47,839 bases of DNA from Bacteroidales bacterium. GTDB taxonomy: Bacteria > Bacteroidota > Bacteroidia > Bacteroidales > UBA12170. The notes under the pieces are model-generated. The model ran no database searches. It saw only the letters and a list, made by a program, of their open reading frames with translations, and had not been told where the DNA came from. The stretch spans positions 1 through 47,839 of the forward strand of contig JAQIBR010000214.1 of NCBI GenBank assembly GCA_027858955.1, read 5' to 3'. Position 1 is the stretch's first letter. Each line of letters starts with the position of its first letter. Both the position numbers and the translations under genes were made by a program. Of the stretch, positions 17,486 to 26,291 are shown one piece after another.

Positions 17486-18664
17486 TTAACTAGCTTTTTC
17501 GAATCTTTTATTTTCTGCTTTTACAATAACATTTTGCAAAGGACGGAAGCGTTTCCGTATAAGTGGCCATTTAGCAGGATATTGCTCTAATAGCTTAATA
17601 ATTTTATCGGTATGATGTTTTAATTTATCTGAAATAGCTGCAGCGGTGATTGGCCTTTCCATCTTGTGTCCCACATTTGCGCTTGTAAGTTTCCATCCCA
17701 GATTTAGAACTATTTGAGTAGATTGCTCCATCTCGTTTAGAAAATCAAATGTTTTGGAGTGTTGATGTTTGGTATTTTCAACAGATAGAGTTTCTGCTGA
17801 AGATGATGAGGTTTGTTTGTCAAATGATTGGTTAATATTAAAAAAGTCCGCTTTTAAAATATGCTCATGTATTTGAGTTCCAAAACTGAGCGTTTTAGCC
17901 AATGTCATAGCACTACTAAGTTGTTTTTTAAGATCAAAAACACTTCCTGAAAATTCACCAATTATTTTCTTGGCTTCCTCAGATAAATAAAAAACATCTT
18001 TATCACTTAAGCTTAAATCGTTGATAAGATATTCAGTAAGTTGTATCAAATTTTTTCTATTACGTTCCTTAATCTCTATATTTTCTTGCTCTGTGTTATG
18101 TTTTGCATCTAATATAAATCGCGTTTGCTCATTAAGTAATCGCAGGCTGTTTTGATTATGCATAACTGTTTTGAGTTGAGTACCTAAACTATTGTAAATC
18201 AGATGGCCAATAATGGACTTATTAGAAGTTGTTAATACTTTATTGCTAAGACTTAAGCCAAAATCGGATGTGTTTTTTTTAAAATAAAAGAGGTAGAGGT
18301 CTTTTGAATAATCTGTTGTGTTTGGAAAAGCCAAGCATAAAACGTGGCTGTCGAATTCAGAAAAGATATCTTGATTAATGATTTTTGATTGATTATTTGA
18401 ATAGGGAATATTGTTTATACCCAGCCAATTTTGACTATTTTGTTTTCGCCTGAAGGAATTAAGTGTATCAAGAGAATCAAGAGCAAATTCTAATTGAAAA
18501 GCTTGTTGATTATTCTTAGAGCGTTGAACACTATGAAGCTCGGTAGCTGCATTTTCAATATTATAAAACAACAGATCAACACGCTCAATTCCGGGTAAGC
18601 TTTTTAAACTTTCACCTAAAATGACTAAATAAGGGTTGTCAAGAAAAGTAAACAACTCGTGCAT
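17486..18664 (-). CDS. protein of unknown function with possible C-terminal DNA-binding region
   Basis: I do not recognise a named family. The 392-residue protein has no signal peptide or membrane segment, so it is cytoplasmic. The N-terminal half (about 1-190) is mixed alpha/beta and could be a GAF-like sensing domain. Residues about 190-300 are helical and polar. The C-terminal 80 residues are better conserved in appearance: GWKLTSANVGHKMERPITAA, then AISDKLKHHTDKIIKLLEQYP and KWPLIRKRFRPLQN, a basic helical segment that might bind DNA. Its 248-bp divergent upstream region carries a cluster of ATAATTAAG repeats, which would be a sensible operator. That link is inference. Confidence 0.75.
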   Translation of the reverse strand: MHELFTFLDNPYLVILGESLKSLPGIERVDLLFYNIENAATELHSVQRSKNNQQAFQLEFALDSLDTLNSFRRKQNSQNWLGINNIPYSNNQSKIINQDIFSEFDSHVLCLAFPNTTDYSKDLYLFYFKKNTSDFGLSLSNKVLTTSNKSIIGHLIYNSLGTQLKTVMHNQNSLRLLNEQTRFILDAKHNTEQENIEIKERNRKNLIQLTEYLINDLSLSDKDVFYLSEEAKKIIGEFSGSVFDLKKQLSSAMTLAKTLSFGTQIHEHILKADFFNINQSFDKQTSSSSAETLSVENTKHQHSKTFDFLNEMEQSTQIVLNLGWKLTSANVGHKMERPITAAAISDKLKHHTDKIIKLLEQYPAKWPLIRKRFRPLQNVIVKAENKRFEKAS

Positions 18665-18736
18665 AGCTATTTCGCTTTTGTTTTAATTAAGAGTAAAAGT
18701 ACAATAAATTTTATGCTAACTCAAGAAAAAATGAAA

Positions 18737-18908
18737 ATAATTAAGATAATAATTAAGAAATAATAATTAACTTAATTATCACTTAAGTAAAAATATATAT
18801 CTTAAATGTCTTTACTATTATGGTATAGCTAATTATTTTTGTTTCAAACTATAAATATTTATTATGATAATTAAAGGTAAATAATTAAGAAAATAACATA
18901 TAATTAAG
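18737..18908. promoter_or_regulatory. cluster of ATAATTAAG repeats (candidate operator)
   Basis: The divergent gap 18665-18912 holds five exact copies of the 9-mer ATAATTAAG: 18737-18745, 18749-18757, 18771-18779 (inverted), 18881-18889 and 18900-18908. One-mismatch copies are at 18763-18771 and 18867-18875. The copies at 18763 and 18771 share one base and form a 17-bp palindrome. Starts are separated by 12 and 14 nt in the left group, and by 14 and 19 nt in the right group. The last copy ends 4 nt before the ATG at 18913. Local base composition is extremely AT-rich, so part of the pattern may be chance. Confidence 0.5.
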
Positions 18909-18912
18909 ATTT

Positions 18913-19140
18913 ATGTCTAGAGCAATAATTGATCTAATCCAGGAGAATAAAAGACGTTTTTACAAAGGTGAAATTCGAAATTGTTTTTATGAAGAGCCTT
19001 ATAGTCCTAGTGAGAGGAAAGAGAATTCCACTCTTAGGGTAAAAGCAACAACAATTACAGAGCCAGTTTCAATGTGGCATAATTTGAAGACATTTGGACA
19101 AAAATTTAGAGAAAATTTATTTTATGAACCTGCAAAATAA
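18913..19140 (+). CDS. small basic protein of unknown function (75 aa)
   Basis: No family recognised. The product is charged and soluble, with no signal peptide or membrane helix. It contains two similar aromatic-acidic segments, CFYEEPYS near residue 24 and LFYEPAK at the very C-terminus. The ATG at 18913 follows directly after the last ATAATTAAG repeat and the frame runs to a TAA at 19138-19140, 85 nt before the histidine kinase gene. Its position between a possible regulator and a two-component system suggests a small regulatory or adaptor protein, but nothing in the sequence proves that it is translated. Confidence 0.55.
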   Translation: MSRAIIDLIQENKRRFYKGEIRNCFYEEPYSPSERKENSTLRVKATTITEPVSMWHNLKTFGQKFRENLFYEPAK

Positions 19141-19225
19141 TTAATTGTTTTCATTTTACTTAGTCGCATTTTCAATTTTTTTTGTACATTTAGTCCCTAA
19201 AGACAACTCATAGGTCTGTAACCTA

Positions 19226-22006
19226 ATGAAGACAATGAAAAGAACTTTAATCCTGCTTTTTTTATTTTTATTTATTTCGTTGTTTGCACAAACACAGGAA
19301 AATAGTCGTTTAGACAGCTTATTGGATTTGACAACCAAATACAATGGTCCAAAGCTAGTTGATGTATTTATTGAAATTGCTGAGTTACAAGGTGCCACCA
19401 ATGCAGAACAAGCGCATCAATCTGCTGATGAAGCAATCCTTTTAGCAACACAAATAGAATATCCTAAAGGTATTGGTAAAGCATATCTGGTAAAAGGAAC
19501 AATTTGTAATTTTAGTAATAGACCAATAAAAGGAGCGCTACACTTTGAAGAAGCTAAAAAAATATTTTCTGCATTAGGAGATAAAGATAATTTAGCTCGT
19601 ACATGTCTTGGACTGGGTGAAAGCTTCTCACATAGGGGAATGTATGACCAAGCTTCAAAAGAGTACAACGAAGCAATTTCCTTATTTGAGTTTATCGGTG
19701 ATTATAAATCTTTAGCTGATGTATATTATAAGGCTGGGACTAACTATAAAATGGTTGACGATTATCATAATGCGCTCAACTATTTTCAAAAAGCTGCTGA
19801 GAATTATCAAGATATTAACGATTCATATGGGCTTCATATCACAAAAAATTCTTTAGGTATTATCTATTTTTATTTAGGAAATTATACTGAAGCCCTAAAG
19901 GTTTGGACAGAATATGAAAATGCTATGCGTGAATTAGGAGACAGCCATCGCTTAATTGCTGCCTTGAATAATAAAGGACTGATTTACAATAAATGGGCTG
20001 AATATGACGAAGCCTTAGAGGTTTTCACGGAAGCACTTGAATTATCTGAGAAGTCAGGGAATAAATCAAATATAGCTGGGATATATAATTCGATGGGTAA
20101 TTTGTTTCATTATTCTGGTAATATTGAAAAGTCCTTTGAATATTACCGCAAATCGATTGGATTGGGAGAAGAGTTAGACTCTAAGCAAGCTATCTCAATC
20201 GGGCTCCACAATATTGGCGAATTGCACCTTAAATTAGGTAATACAGATTCAGCTTTGTACTATGTTCAGAAATCATTATTAATTGAAAATTCGATTAATA
20301 ATAAGCTTGGCATTGCTGAAACTAAAGCAACACTAGGCATGGTTTATTTTACTTTAAAAAAACATCGCTTAGCTTTCTCTTTTTTTGAGCAAGCAGAAGA
20401 AGTTTTCAATGATGTCGAAAATATTAGTGGATTAGCCGATATTTATCAAAAATATGGTCAAGTATATGCCGATATAGGAAATGATACTCTTGCTCTATAT
20501 TACTTAAATAAGAGTACTGAAATTGCTAGTGAGATTGATCTAAAGAAGATGCAATTAGATAATCATCTTTTTTTGGCGGAATATTACGAAAAAGAAAATA
20601 AATTCGAGAATGCTTTGTTTCATACAAACTTGTATCATCAAATAAATGATTCCGTTTTTAATAAGATTGCTCTTGATAAAACACATTATCTTACTATAAA
20701 ATTGGAAAAGGAAGAAAAAGATCGAGAGCTGGTTGAATTACAGCGAATCCAAGACGAAATAAATTATCAAAACAACATTCGAAATTATATTAATTACTTT
20801 GTATCATTACTTTTTATTGTTCTCGCTCTATCATTCTATCTGCGCTATGCAGCAAATAAAAGATCTACAGTTCGTTTAAACGAACAATATCAAGTAGTAC
20901 TTGAAAGTGAAGAAAAAATTAAAGCTCTAATCGATGCTTCGCATGATATTGTTCTTCTTGTCGATATAGGTGGAACGATAGTTTCGGCAAATTCACAAGC
21001 GGAAATTATTTTACGTAATGGTAATAAATTGGTTGGATATGACTTCAAAAAAATTGCTTTCCCCTTATTTCAAAATCAATTCGATACTCATATTACACGA
21101 GTGCTAAATCTTAGAAAGAGTCATGGTTTTAGCTTAGTATCCAAAGAAAAACTGACTTTCGAGATAACTATTAACCCTGTATTTAAGAGCGAAACTGAAG
21201 TAAGTGGATTAGCAATTTATATGCAAGATGTTACCGAAATATTGGCTGCGCATGAGGAGAAAAAGAAACTTGAAGAACAACTGTTTCAGATACAAAAATT
21301 AGAATCTGTTGGGACTATGGCTGGAGGTATTGCACATGATTTCAATAACTATTTGGGTACAATTTTGGGTTATAGCAGCATGGGATATGATGATTCGGAT
21401 GAAGGAACAGCAATAAAGCGTTATTTTAAGCAAATTACGACCGCATCAAAATCAGCGCAGCATACTATTCAAAAACTTTTAACCTTTAGCCGCAATTACG
21501 AAAGTAAAAAAGTAATTCGCGTCAATTTAGTCTATGTTGCAAAAGAAACCGTTGAGATGATTGAGTCTACAAGGCCCAAAGGAATTAATTTTGTGACTGA
21601 TTATAGTTCTGATTCTATTGAAATATTAGGCAATGCTGTTGAAATGCAACAAGTATTCATCAATCTTTTTAATAATGCATTTCATGCTTTGGAAGGTGCT
21701 AAACAGGGAAATCTTGAATGCCGAGTAAGCAATTCTATCTTTAAAGATAGCCATCGTTCTTTTCTAAATAATTTTAATAATAATATAGCCAGTTTTTGCG
21801 TTAGTGATGATGGCATGGGCATGACAGAACAGGTGCTAAATAGAATTTACGAACCTTTTTTTACTACCAAGAGTGTTGGTAGCGGTACGGGTTTGGGATT
21901 ATCAGTTGTTCACGGTATAATTAAAAATCATCAAGGCGAATTGATTGTGGAATCAAAATTAGGGAAAGGGACCACATTTTATATTTATTTACCAGCAATT
22001 TCATAA
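19226..22006 (+). CDS. TPR-PAS sensor histidine kinase
   Basis: A 926-residue hybrid-free sensor kinase. A signal peptide (1-21) leads into a periplasmic array of about ten tetratricopeptide repeats (about 45-470) with an N-terminal half rich in GD.DNLAR-type linkers. One membrane helix follows at 522-542, then a PAS domain (about 560-672), a HisKA H-box GTMAGGIAHDFNNYL with phospho-acceptor H704, and a HATPase domain with NLFNNAFHAL, a DDGMGM G1 box and GSGTGLGLS G2 box. An alternative ATG three codons later would also keep the signal peptide. The receiver gene follows by 14 nt, so they are almost certainly a pair. The ligand is unknown; periplasmic TPRs suggest a peptide or protein partner. 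Confidence 0.94.
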   Translation: MKTMKRTLILLFLFLFISLFAQTQENSRLDSLLDLTTKYNGPKLVDVFIEIAELQGATNAEQAHQSADEAILLATQIEYPKGIGKAYLVKGTICNFSNRPIKGALHFEEAKKIFSALGDKDNLARTCLGLGESFSHRGMYDQASKEYNEAISLFEFIGDYKSLADVYYKAGTNYKMVDDYHNALNYFQKAAENYQDINDSYGLHITKNSLGIIYFYLGNYTEALKVWTEYENAMRELGDSHRLIAALNNKGLIYNKWAEYDEALEVFTEALELSEKSGNKSNIAGIYNSMGNLFHYSGNIEKSFEYYRKSIGLGEELDSKQAISIGLHNIGELHLKLGNTDSALYYVQKSLLIENSINNKLGIAETKATLGMVYFTLKKHRLAFSFFEQAEEVFNDVENISGLADIYQKYGQVYADIGNDTLALYYLNKSTEIASEIDLKKMQLDNHLFLAEYYEKENKFENALFHTNLYHQINDSVFNKIALDKTHYLTIKLEKEEKDRELVELQRIQDEINYQNNIRNYINYFVSLLFIVLALSFYLRYAANKRSTVRLNEQYQVVLESEEKIKALIDASHDIVLLVDIGGTIVSANSQAEIILRNGNKLVGYDFKKIAFPLFQNQFDTHITRVLNLRKSHGFSLVSKEKLTFEITINPVFKSETEVSGLAIYMQDVTEILAAHEEKKKLEEQLFQIQKLESVGTMAGGIAHDFNNYLGTILGYSSMGYDDSDEGTAIKRYFKQITTASKSAQHTIQKLLTFSRNYESKKVIRVNLVYVAKETVEMIESTRPKGINFVTDYSSDSIEILGNAVEMQQVFINLFNNAFHALEGAKQGNLECRVSNSIFKDSHRSFLNNFNNNIASFCVSDDGMGMTEQVLNRIYEPFFTTKSVGSGTGLGLSVVHGIIKNHQGELIVESKLGKGTTFYIYLPAIS

Positions 22007-22020
22007 AAAATAAGATAATA

Positions 22021-22392
22021 ATGCAAAAGAAAATTTTAGTAATCGACGATGATGTTCAATTCAGAACTATGATTGTTGAAATGTTAGAAAGAAAAGACTA
22101 TGAAGTTTTTGCCGCAGGTGATGGCGAAGAAGGCATAAAAATATGGCATGATCTGACACCTGATCTAGTAATTACAGATATAATTATGCCAAATAAAGAA
22201 GGAATAGGAACCATTTTGGAATTGAAACGCAAAAACAAAGAAGTTAAAATAATAGCTATTTCTGGTGGCGGAAGAATAAATGCCAAAGATAATTTGCAGT
22301 CCGCCAAGCTATTAGGTGCTTCTTTAACTTTGGCAAAGCCATTTGAAAATTCGGAATTATTAAACGCCGTTAAAGAATTATTAGGTAACTAA
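22021..22392 (+). CDS. single-domain response regulator (CheY-like receiver)
   Basis: A 123-residue stand-alone receiver. The acidic pocket D9/D10, phospho-acceptor D53 in PDLVITDIIMP and the conserved K106 in LTLAKPF are all present. No DNA-binding or enzymatic output domain follows, so it must act through a partner protein or a phosphorelay. It lies 14 nt after the TPR histidine kinase and 17 nt before the serine hydrolase gene, in one transcription unit that a terminator closes at about 23605-23642. Confidence 0.95.
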   Translation: MQKKILVIDDDVQFRTMIVEMLERKDYEVFAAGDGEEGIKIWHDLTPDLVITDIIMPNKEGIGTILELKRKNKEVKIIAISGGGRINAKDNLQSAKLLGASLTLAKPFENSELLNAVKELLGN

Positions 22393-22409
22393 GTTTAAAA
22401 CTTCAAACT

Positions 22410-23585
22410 ATGATAAAACTAAACTATTTCCCAAAACTGAGCTTTTTAAAGTTTAGTATGATATTTCTTATGAGCCTTTTTTTGGGCTCAGCAATTGCAC
22501 AATCTGTTTATTATCCTAACAAAATTTGGAAAGCGAAATCAGCTAGTGATGTTGGTTTTGATGAAAATATAATTGCTAATGTTGTAGAATTCGCTGAGCA
22601 AAATGAATATTCTGGCGCCAAAGATTTGCGTATCGCTATTTATGAAGGCTTTAAACGCGAGCCATTTATCGATATTTTAGGACCAACAAAACATAGGGGA
22701 GGTCCTGCAGGAATGATTGTTAAAAACGGTTATATTATTGCCCAATGGGGCGATATTGAGCGAGTTGATATGACCTTTAGTGTAACAAAAAGCTATTTGT
22801 CAACTACATTTGGATTGGCATTGGATTATAAACTTATTACTGATGTAAATGATAAGGTAAATTCATATGTTTGGAATAACACTTTTAAAGGACGACATAA
22901 TTCAAAAATTCAATGGAACCATTTATTAAATCAATCTTCCGATTGGTCAGGAACTTTATTTGGGCAGCACGATTGGGCTGACCGTCCACCATCAACTGGC
23001 GATATCGATGATTGGAGATATCGCGAATTACAAGAACCAGGAACAGTTTATGAATATAATGATGTTCGCGTTAACGTATTGGCCTACTCACTTTTGCAAG
23101 TGTGGCGTAAACCTTTACCGCAAGTCTTGAAAGAGAAAATTATGGATCCTATTGGAGCAAGCTCAACTTGGCGATGGAATGGTTATGAAAATAGTTGGGT
23201 CACTATTGATGGACTTTCAGTTCAATCAGTAAGTGGAGGAGGGCATTCTGGAGGGGGAATGTTTATTAATACTATTGATCAGGCTAGATTTGGTTATTTG
23301 TTTTTACGAAATGGTAACTGGAATGGGAAACAACTTATTTCTGAAGAGTGGGTTAGTGCTGTTCAACAACCATCTAAAGCAAATATGAGTTATGGCTATA
23401 TGTGGTGGTTGAATAAAGGAAATCGCAAAATGGAAGGTGTTCCTGAACATGTATTTTATGGTGCAGGATTTGGTGGAAATTATGTTGTAATAGATCAAGA
23501 AAATGATCTTTTAATTGTTACTCGTTGGTTGGAACCATCAAAATTGGGTGAATTTCTTAAACAGGTTTATAGTGCATTAGATTAG
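22410..23585 (+). CDS. secreted serine hydrolase of the beta-lactamase/6-aminohexanoate-dimer-hydrolase fold
   Basis: Probable periplasmic or exported esterase, amidase or peptidase. A signal peptide ends about residue 31 (SLFLGSAIAQS). The SxxK nucleophile motif is FSVTKSY (S124, K127). The second motif is EYNDVRVN (Y216) and the third is GGHSGGGMF in place of the KTG box of penicillin-binding proteins. The family is functionally broad, so true beta-lactam hydrolysis is unlikely and should not be assumed. It is the third gene of the kinase-receiver unit, 17 nt after the receiver, and may process the molecule the kinase senses; that link is inference. Confidence 0.9.
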   Translation: MIKLNYFPKLSFLKFSMIFLMSLFLGSAIAQSVYYPNKIWKAKSASDVGFDENIIANVVEFAEQNEYSGAKDLRIAIYEGFKREPFIDILGPTKHRGGPAGMIVKNGYIIAQWGDIERVDMTFSVTKSYLSTTFGLALDYKLITDVNDKVNSYVWNNTFKGRHNSKIQWNHLLNQSSDWSGTLFGQHDWADRPPSTGDIDDWRYRELQEPGTVYEYNDVRVNVLAYSLLQVWRKPLPQVLKEKIMDPIGASSTWRWNGYENSWVTIDGLSVQSVSGGGHSGGGMFINTIDQARFGYLFLRNGNWNGKQLISEEWVSAVQQPSKANMSYGYMWWLNKGNRKMEGVPEHVFYGAGFGGNYVVIDQENDLLIVTRWLEPSKLGEFLKQVYSALD

Positions 23586-23604
23586 TTCTAATTGACCTTA
23601 TAAT

Positions 23605-23642
23605 AAATGCTATTCGTTAAATAACGGATGGCATTTTTGTTT
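23605..23642 (+). terminator. intrinsic terminator after the kinase-receiver-hydrolase unit
   Basis: A 14-bp stem, 23606-23619 with 23622-23635, pairs fully if two G-U pairs are allowed. It has a 2-nt loop and runs into TTTTTGTTTT. It lies about 20 nt after the serine hydrolase stop, separating that unit from the symporter genes. Confidence 0.8.
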
Positions 23643-23757
23643 TGCATCATTTCCTATCCTTGTTCTAGTGCGATATATGTTATTCACAACCTAAATATCA
23701 GAAATTAAATATATTACACATTCATTGAAAAAAAAACAACGCTATTTCTTAGTATCT

Positions 23758-23780
23758 GTTAATTAATTAACATATTTTTG
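23758..23780 (+). promoter_or_regulatory. -7 box with an abutting 14-bp palindrome, upstream of the symporter genes
   Basis: TATTTTTG at 23773-23780 matches TAnnTTTG and would give a leader of about 54 nt for the gene at 23841. Directly before it, 23758-23771 is a perfect 14-bp palindrome (GTTAATTAATTAAC), placed where an operator between -33 and -7 would lie. A small CCGC/GCGG hairpin follows in the leader near 23810. No clear -33 TTG is seen. Otherwise the 255-bp gap holds only the terminator. Confidence 0.4.
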
Positions 23781-23840
23781 ACAGCCAAAAACCTGAATTG
23801 CAACTAACCCGCTTGATGCGGCTAAATACATTTTACAACT

Positions 23841-24593
23841 ATGGACAATTCATCCAATGGCTATCACATTAGCTTTTTTAGACCAACAACGGCCCACGCC
23901 AAAGCCAATAGAAATATAGTTATTTGGCTTATATTAATTTGGGTAATTGCAATATTTGGATTTCAGATTTTATTACGAGTAATTGAAAAACCTACTCCTG
24001 AGCCTGTATTTGTAGAGTTTCAAAGTGTATGGTCAAATATTGCACAATCAAATGCTTCGGCAGAAGAATTACGAACTTTTGGAAAATCAACCTTAAGTGT
24101 TTTAGGTAAAATTGCTATTTCTGATAAAGAAAAAGCAGTTTTGGACAATGCTTTAAGTAATTCGGCTTATCAATTAAAGCCAGATTCTTTAAGATCTGAT
24201 TTAGTTTTCCGGATTAAGAATTTTGAAAGTATTAAATCCGAAATAAATAATATCAACGATCCAGCATATATAATAGCTAAAAGGGCTTTTGAAGCTGAAT
24301 TTATGCCAATTATGATGTTTTCTAATACCGATGTTCGAGTGAAATTTTTGCCTTTAGAGTTAAAGTCAGAAGGCATAGAGTCGCTTCAAGCAGAAACAAT
24401 TAAAAGTCTTCCAGGCATTATGCAGAAGTATTTGGTGCATAATCAATCTTTCCTAACCGATTTTAAATTCTTAGGCTTTCCATTTCATTACTTCTATACA
24501 GCCGTTTTCCTACTGATTCTATTTATCGGATTATGTTGGCTATACTGTGTTAAAATAGATAGGTTAAACACTAAGCTAAATTTAAACGACTAA
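23841..24593 (+). CDS. DUF4212-like symporter small subunit with a large extracytoplasmic insertion
   Basis: The two ends resemble DUF4212, the roughly 85-residue small subunit encoded next to VC_2705-type symporters. The N-terminal part has AHAKANRNIVIWLILIWVIA then FGFQILL (about 18-47). The C-terminal part has FKFLGFPFHY then a membrane helix and KIDRLNTKLNL (208-248). In ordinary DUF4212 proteins these two halves are joined by a short loop. Here about 155 mostly helical residues (about 50-205) are inserted between the helices, and by topology they should face the periplasm. It is followed 26 nt later by the symporter gene. The DUF4212 assignment is by pattern only and needs a profile search. 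Confidence 0.72.
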   Translation: MDNSSNGYHISFFRPTTAHAKANRNIVIWLILIWVIAIFGFQILLRVIEKPTPEPVFVEFQSVWSNIAQSNASAEELRTFGKSTLSVLGKIAISDKEKAVLDNALSNSAYQLKPDSLRSDLVFRIKNFESIKSEINNINDPAYIIAKRAFEAEFMPIMMFSNTDVRVKFLPLELKSEGIESLQAETIKSLPGIMQKYLVHNQSFLTDFKFLGFPFHYFYTAVFLLILFIGLCWLYCVKIDRLNTKLNLND

Positions 24594-24619
24594 TTGTTTC
24601 TCTTCAAAAACTGAATATC

Positions 24620-26290
24620 ATGAAAAAAATATATCTCTCATTATTGGTATTAATTTTACCTGCCTTAGCTCAAGCTGCAACTGCTGCGACTCAATTAGAA
24701 GGTAGCTTTAAAGCAGGACCTGCTATAATTCTTATTTCTATATTAATCTTATTTGTTATGGTTGGAATTCTTTTCAGAGCAAAAGACACCAACGATTTCT
24801 ATGCTGCCGGAAGAGGAATTTCAAGGGTAGGATCGGGAATGGCAATTGCTTCAAATTGGATGAGTGCTGCATCATTTCTTGGAATGGCAGCTCTAATGTA
24901 TGGTTCTGGTTATCATGGATTAGCTTATGTTGTTGGTTGGACTGGCGGATACGTTCTATTATTGATATTGATGGCGGGCCAAATTCGTAAGTACGGAAAA
25001 TATACTGCTGCCGATTTTATTGGCGACCGATACTACTCACAAACTTTACGTGCAGTTGGGGCAATTATCGCTATTCTAATTTCTATATCTTATTGTGTAG
25101 GCCAATTTGGTGGTATCGGACTGTTATTTAAATGGGTTTTGGGTGTTGATTATAATTGGGCAGTTCTTATAGGGGGAACTGTTGTGTTGGCTTATACCTT
25201 AATATCTGGAATGCTTGGTGTAACCAAAAACATGCAAATCCAATATATCATCATCATTATATCTTTCTTAATACCATTATTTATACTTTCCTATAAATTT
25301 GATTATTTCTGGCTGTTGCCTCAAATTGGGTACGGTTCAGTAGTTTCTGACATAGTAGCTGGAATACCATTAAATGAAACTAATCAGCTAATAAATTCTC
25401 TGGGGCATGAATTTGCAATGGTTCCATCGCCTGAATATGCCATGCCTTGGGATCATGCAGCGGGAAAAACATTCTTCCAATGGATTGCTATCGCTTTTTC
25501 TTTGATGATTGGAACTGCTGGTTTACCACATGTAATTCAGCGTTTCTATGTTGTACCTAAAGCTAGAGATGCTAGATGGTCAGTTGTTTGGGGATTATTC
25601 TTTATATGTATTCTTTATTGGAGTGCGCCCGTTTATGCTGCTTTCGGAAAAATATTAGCGGCAAATCCTGAAGTTGGAAATTTAGCTCCAGATGCAATTG
25701 TTGTCTATACTGCTCAGTTAGGTAATCTACATCCATTAATTGTTGGATTTTTAGCGGCAGGTGGTGTTTCTGCTGCTTTCTCTACAGTTTCCGGTTTATT
25801 GGTTGCTGGAGCATCTGCTTTCTCACACGATTTATATGTTAAAGTTATTAATCCTCAAGCATCTCCGAAAAGACAATTGCTATTTGCTCGTTTAGGAACA
25901 GTATTAATGGCAATTATAGTTGGAGTCATTGCTTTAGCAAAACTGGCCTTAATTGGTCAACTTGTAGCTGTTGCCTTTTCTCTTGCAGGTTGTACCATTT
26001 TCCCATTATTCCTTCTAGGTATTTGGTGGAGTGGTTCTAATAGGTCAGGAGCCTACGCTGGTTTGATTGCCGGAGCCTTAGTATCCATTATAGCATTAAG
26101 CTATTTTATTGCTGGAAAGCTTGGTTTAACTTGGCCTGCTCATGAATTTATGGACTATTGGTTAGGTGCCTGGTATTTTGCTTGGATTGGTGCTCCACTA
26201 TCAATTATAGTGAATATAATTGTATCTTTAATGACTAAAGAAACTCCAATAGAAATACGTAAATTTCTAGTTGAAAAAGTACACTCATAA
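24620..26290 (+). CDS. sodium:solute symporter, VC_2705 (acetate/carboxylate-type) family
   Basis: A 556-residue inner-membrane symporter of the SSS family with about 13 membrane helices. The sequence DTNDFYAAGRGISRVGSGMA followed by SNWMSAASFLGMAALMYGSG is characteristic of the VC_2705 and ActP-like branch, as are KYTAADFIGDRYYS and GTAGLPHVIQRFY. An N-terminal hydrophobic leader precedes the core. Members of the branch are usually annotated as cation:acetate symporters and are encoded with a DUF4212 small subunit, exactly as here. The substrate is most likely a small carboxylate, but sequence alone does not decide it. The next gene starts 1 nt after its stop. Confidence 0.93.
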   Translation: MKKIYLSLLVLILPALAQAATAATQLEGSFKAGPAIILISILILFVMVGILFRAKDTNDFYAAGRGISRVGSGMAIASNWMSAASFLGMAALMYGSGYHGLAYVVGWTGGYVLLLILMAGQIRKYGKYTAADFIGDRYYSQTLRAVGAIIAILISISYCVGQFGGIGLLFKWVLGVDYNWAVLIGGTVVLAYTLISGMLGVTKNMQIQYIIIIISFLIPLFILSYKFDYFWLLPQIGYGSVVSDIVAGIPLNETNQLINSLGHEFAMVPSPEYAMPWDHAAGKTFFQWIAIAFSLMIGTAGLPHVIQRFYVVPKARDARWSVVWGLFFICILYWSAPVYAAFGKILAANPEVGNLAPDAIVVYTAQLGNLHPLIVGFLAAGGVSAAFSTVSGLLVAGASAFSHDLYVKVINPQASPKRQLLFARLGTVLMAIIVGVIALAKLALIGQLVAVAFSLAGCTIFPLFLLGIWWSGSNRSGAYAGLIAGALVSIIALSYFIAGKLGLTWPAHEFMDYWLGAWYFAWIGAPLSIIVNIIVSLMTKETPIEIRKFLVEKVHS

Positions 26291-26291
26291 A

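Noticed and set aside
22410-23585. Antibiotic-resistance beta-lactamase
   Set aside because: Only the fold is shared; the third motif is GGHSGGG, and the sequence resembles broad esterase or amide hydrolase families.
26271-26291. Start of the TPR membrane protein inside the symporter gene
   Set aside because: An ATG directly after the symporter stop (26292) gives a normal membrane anchor; the extension depends on a TTG codon.
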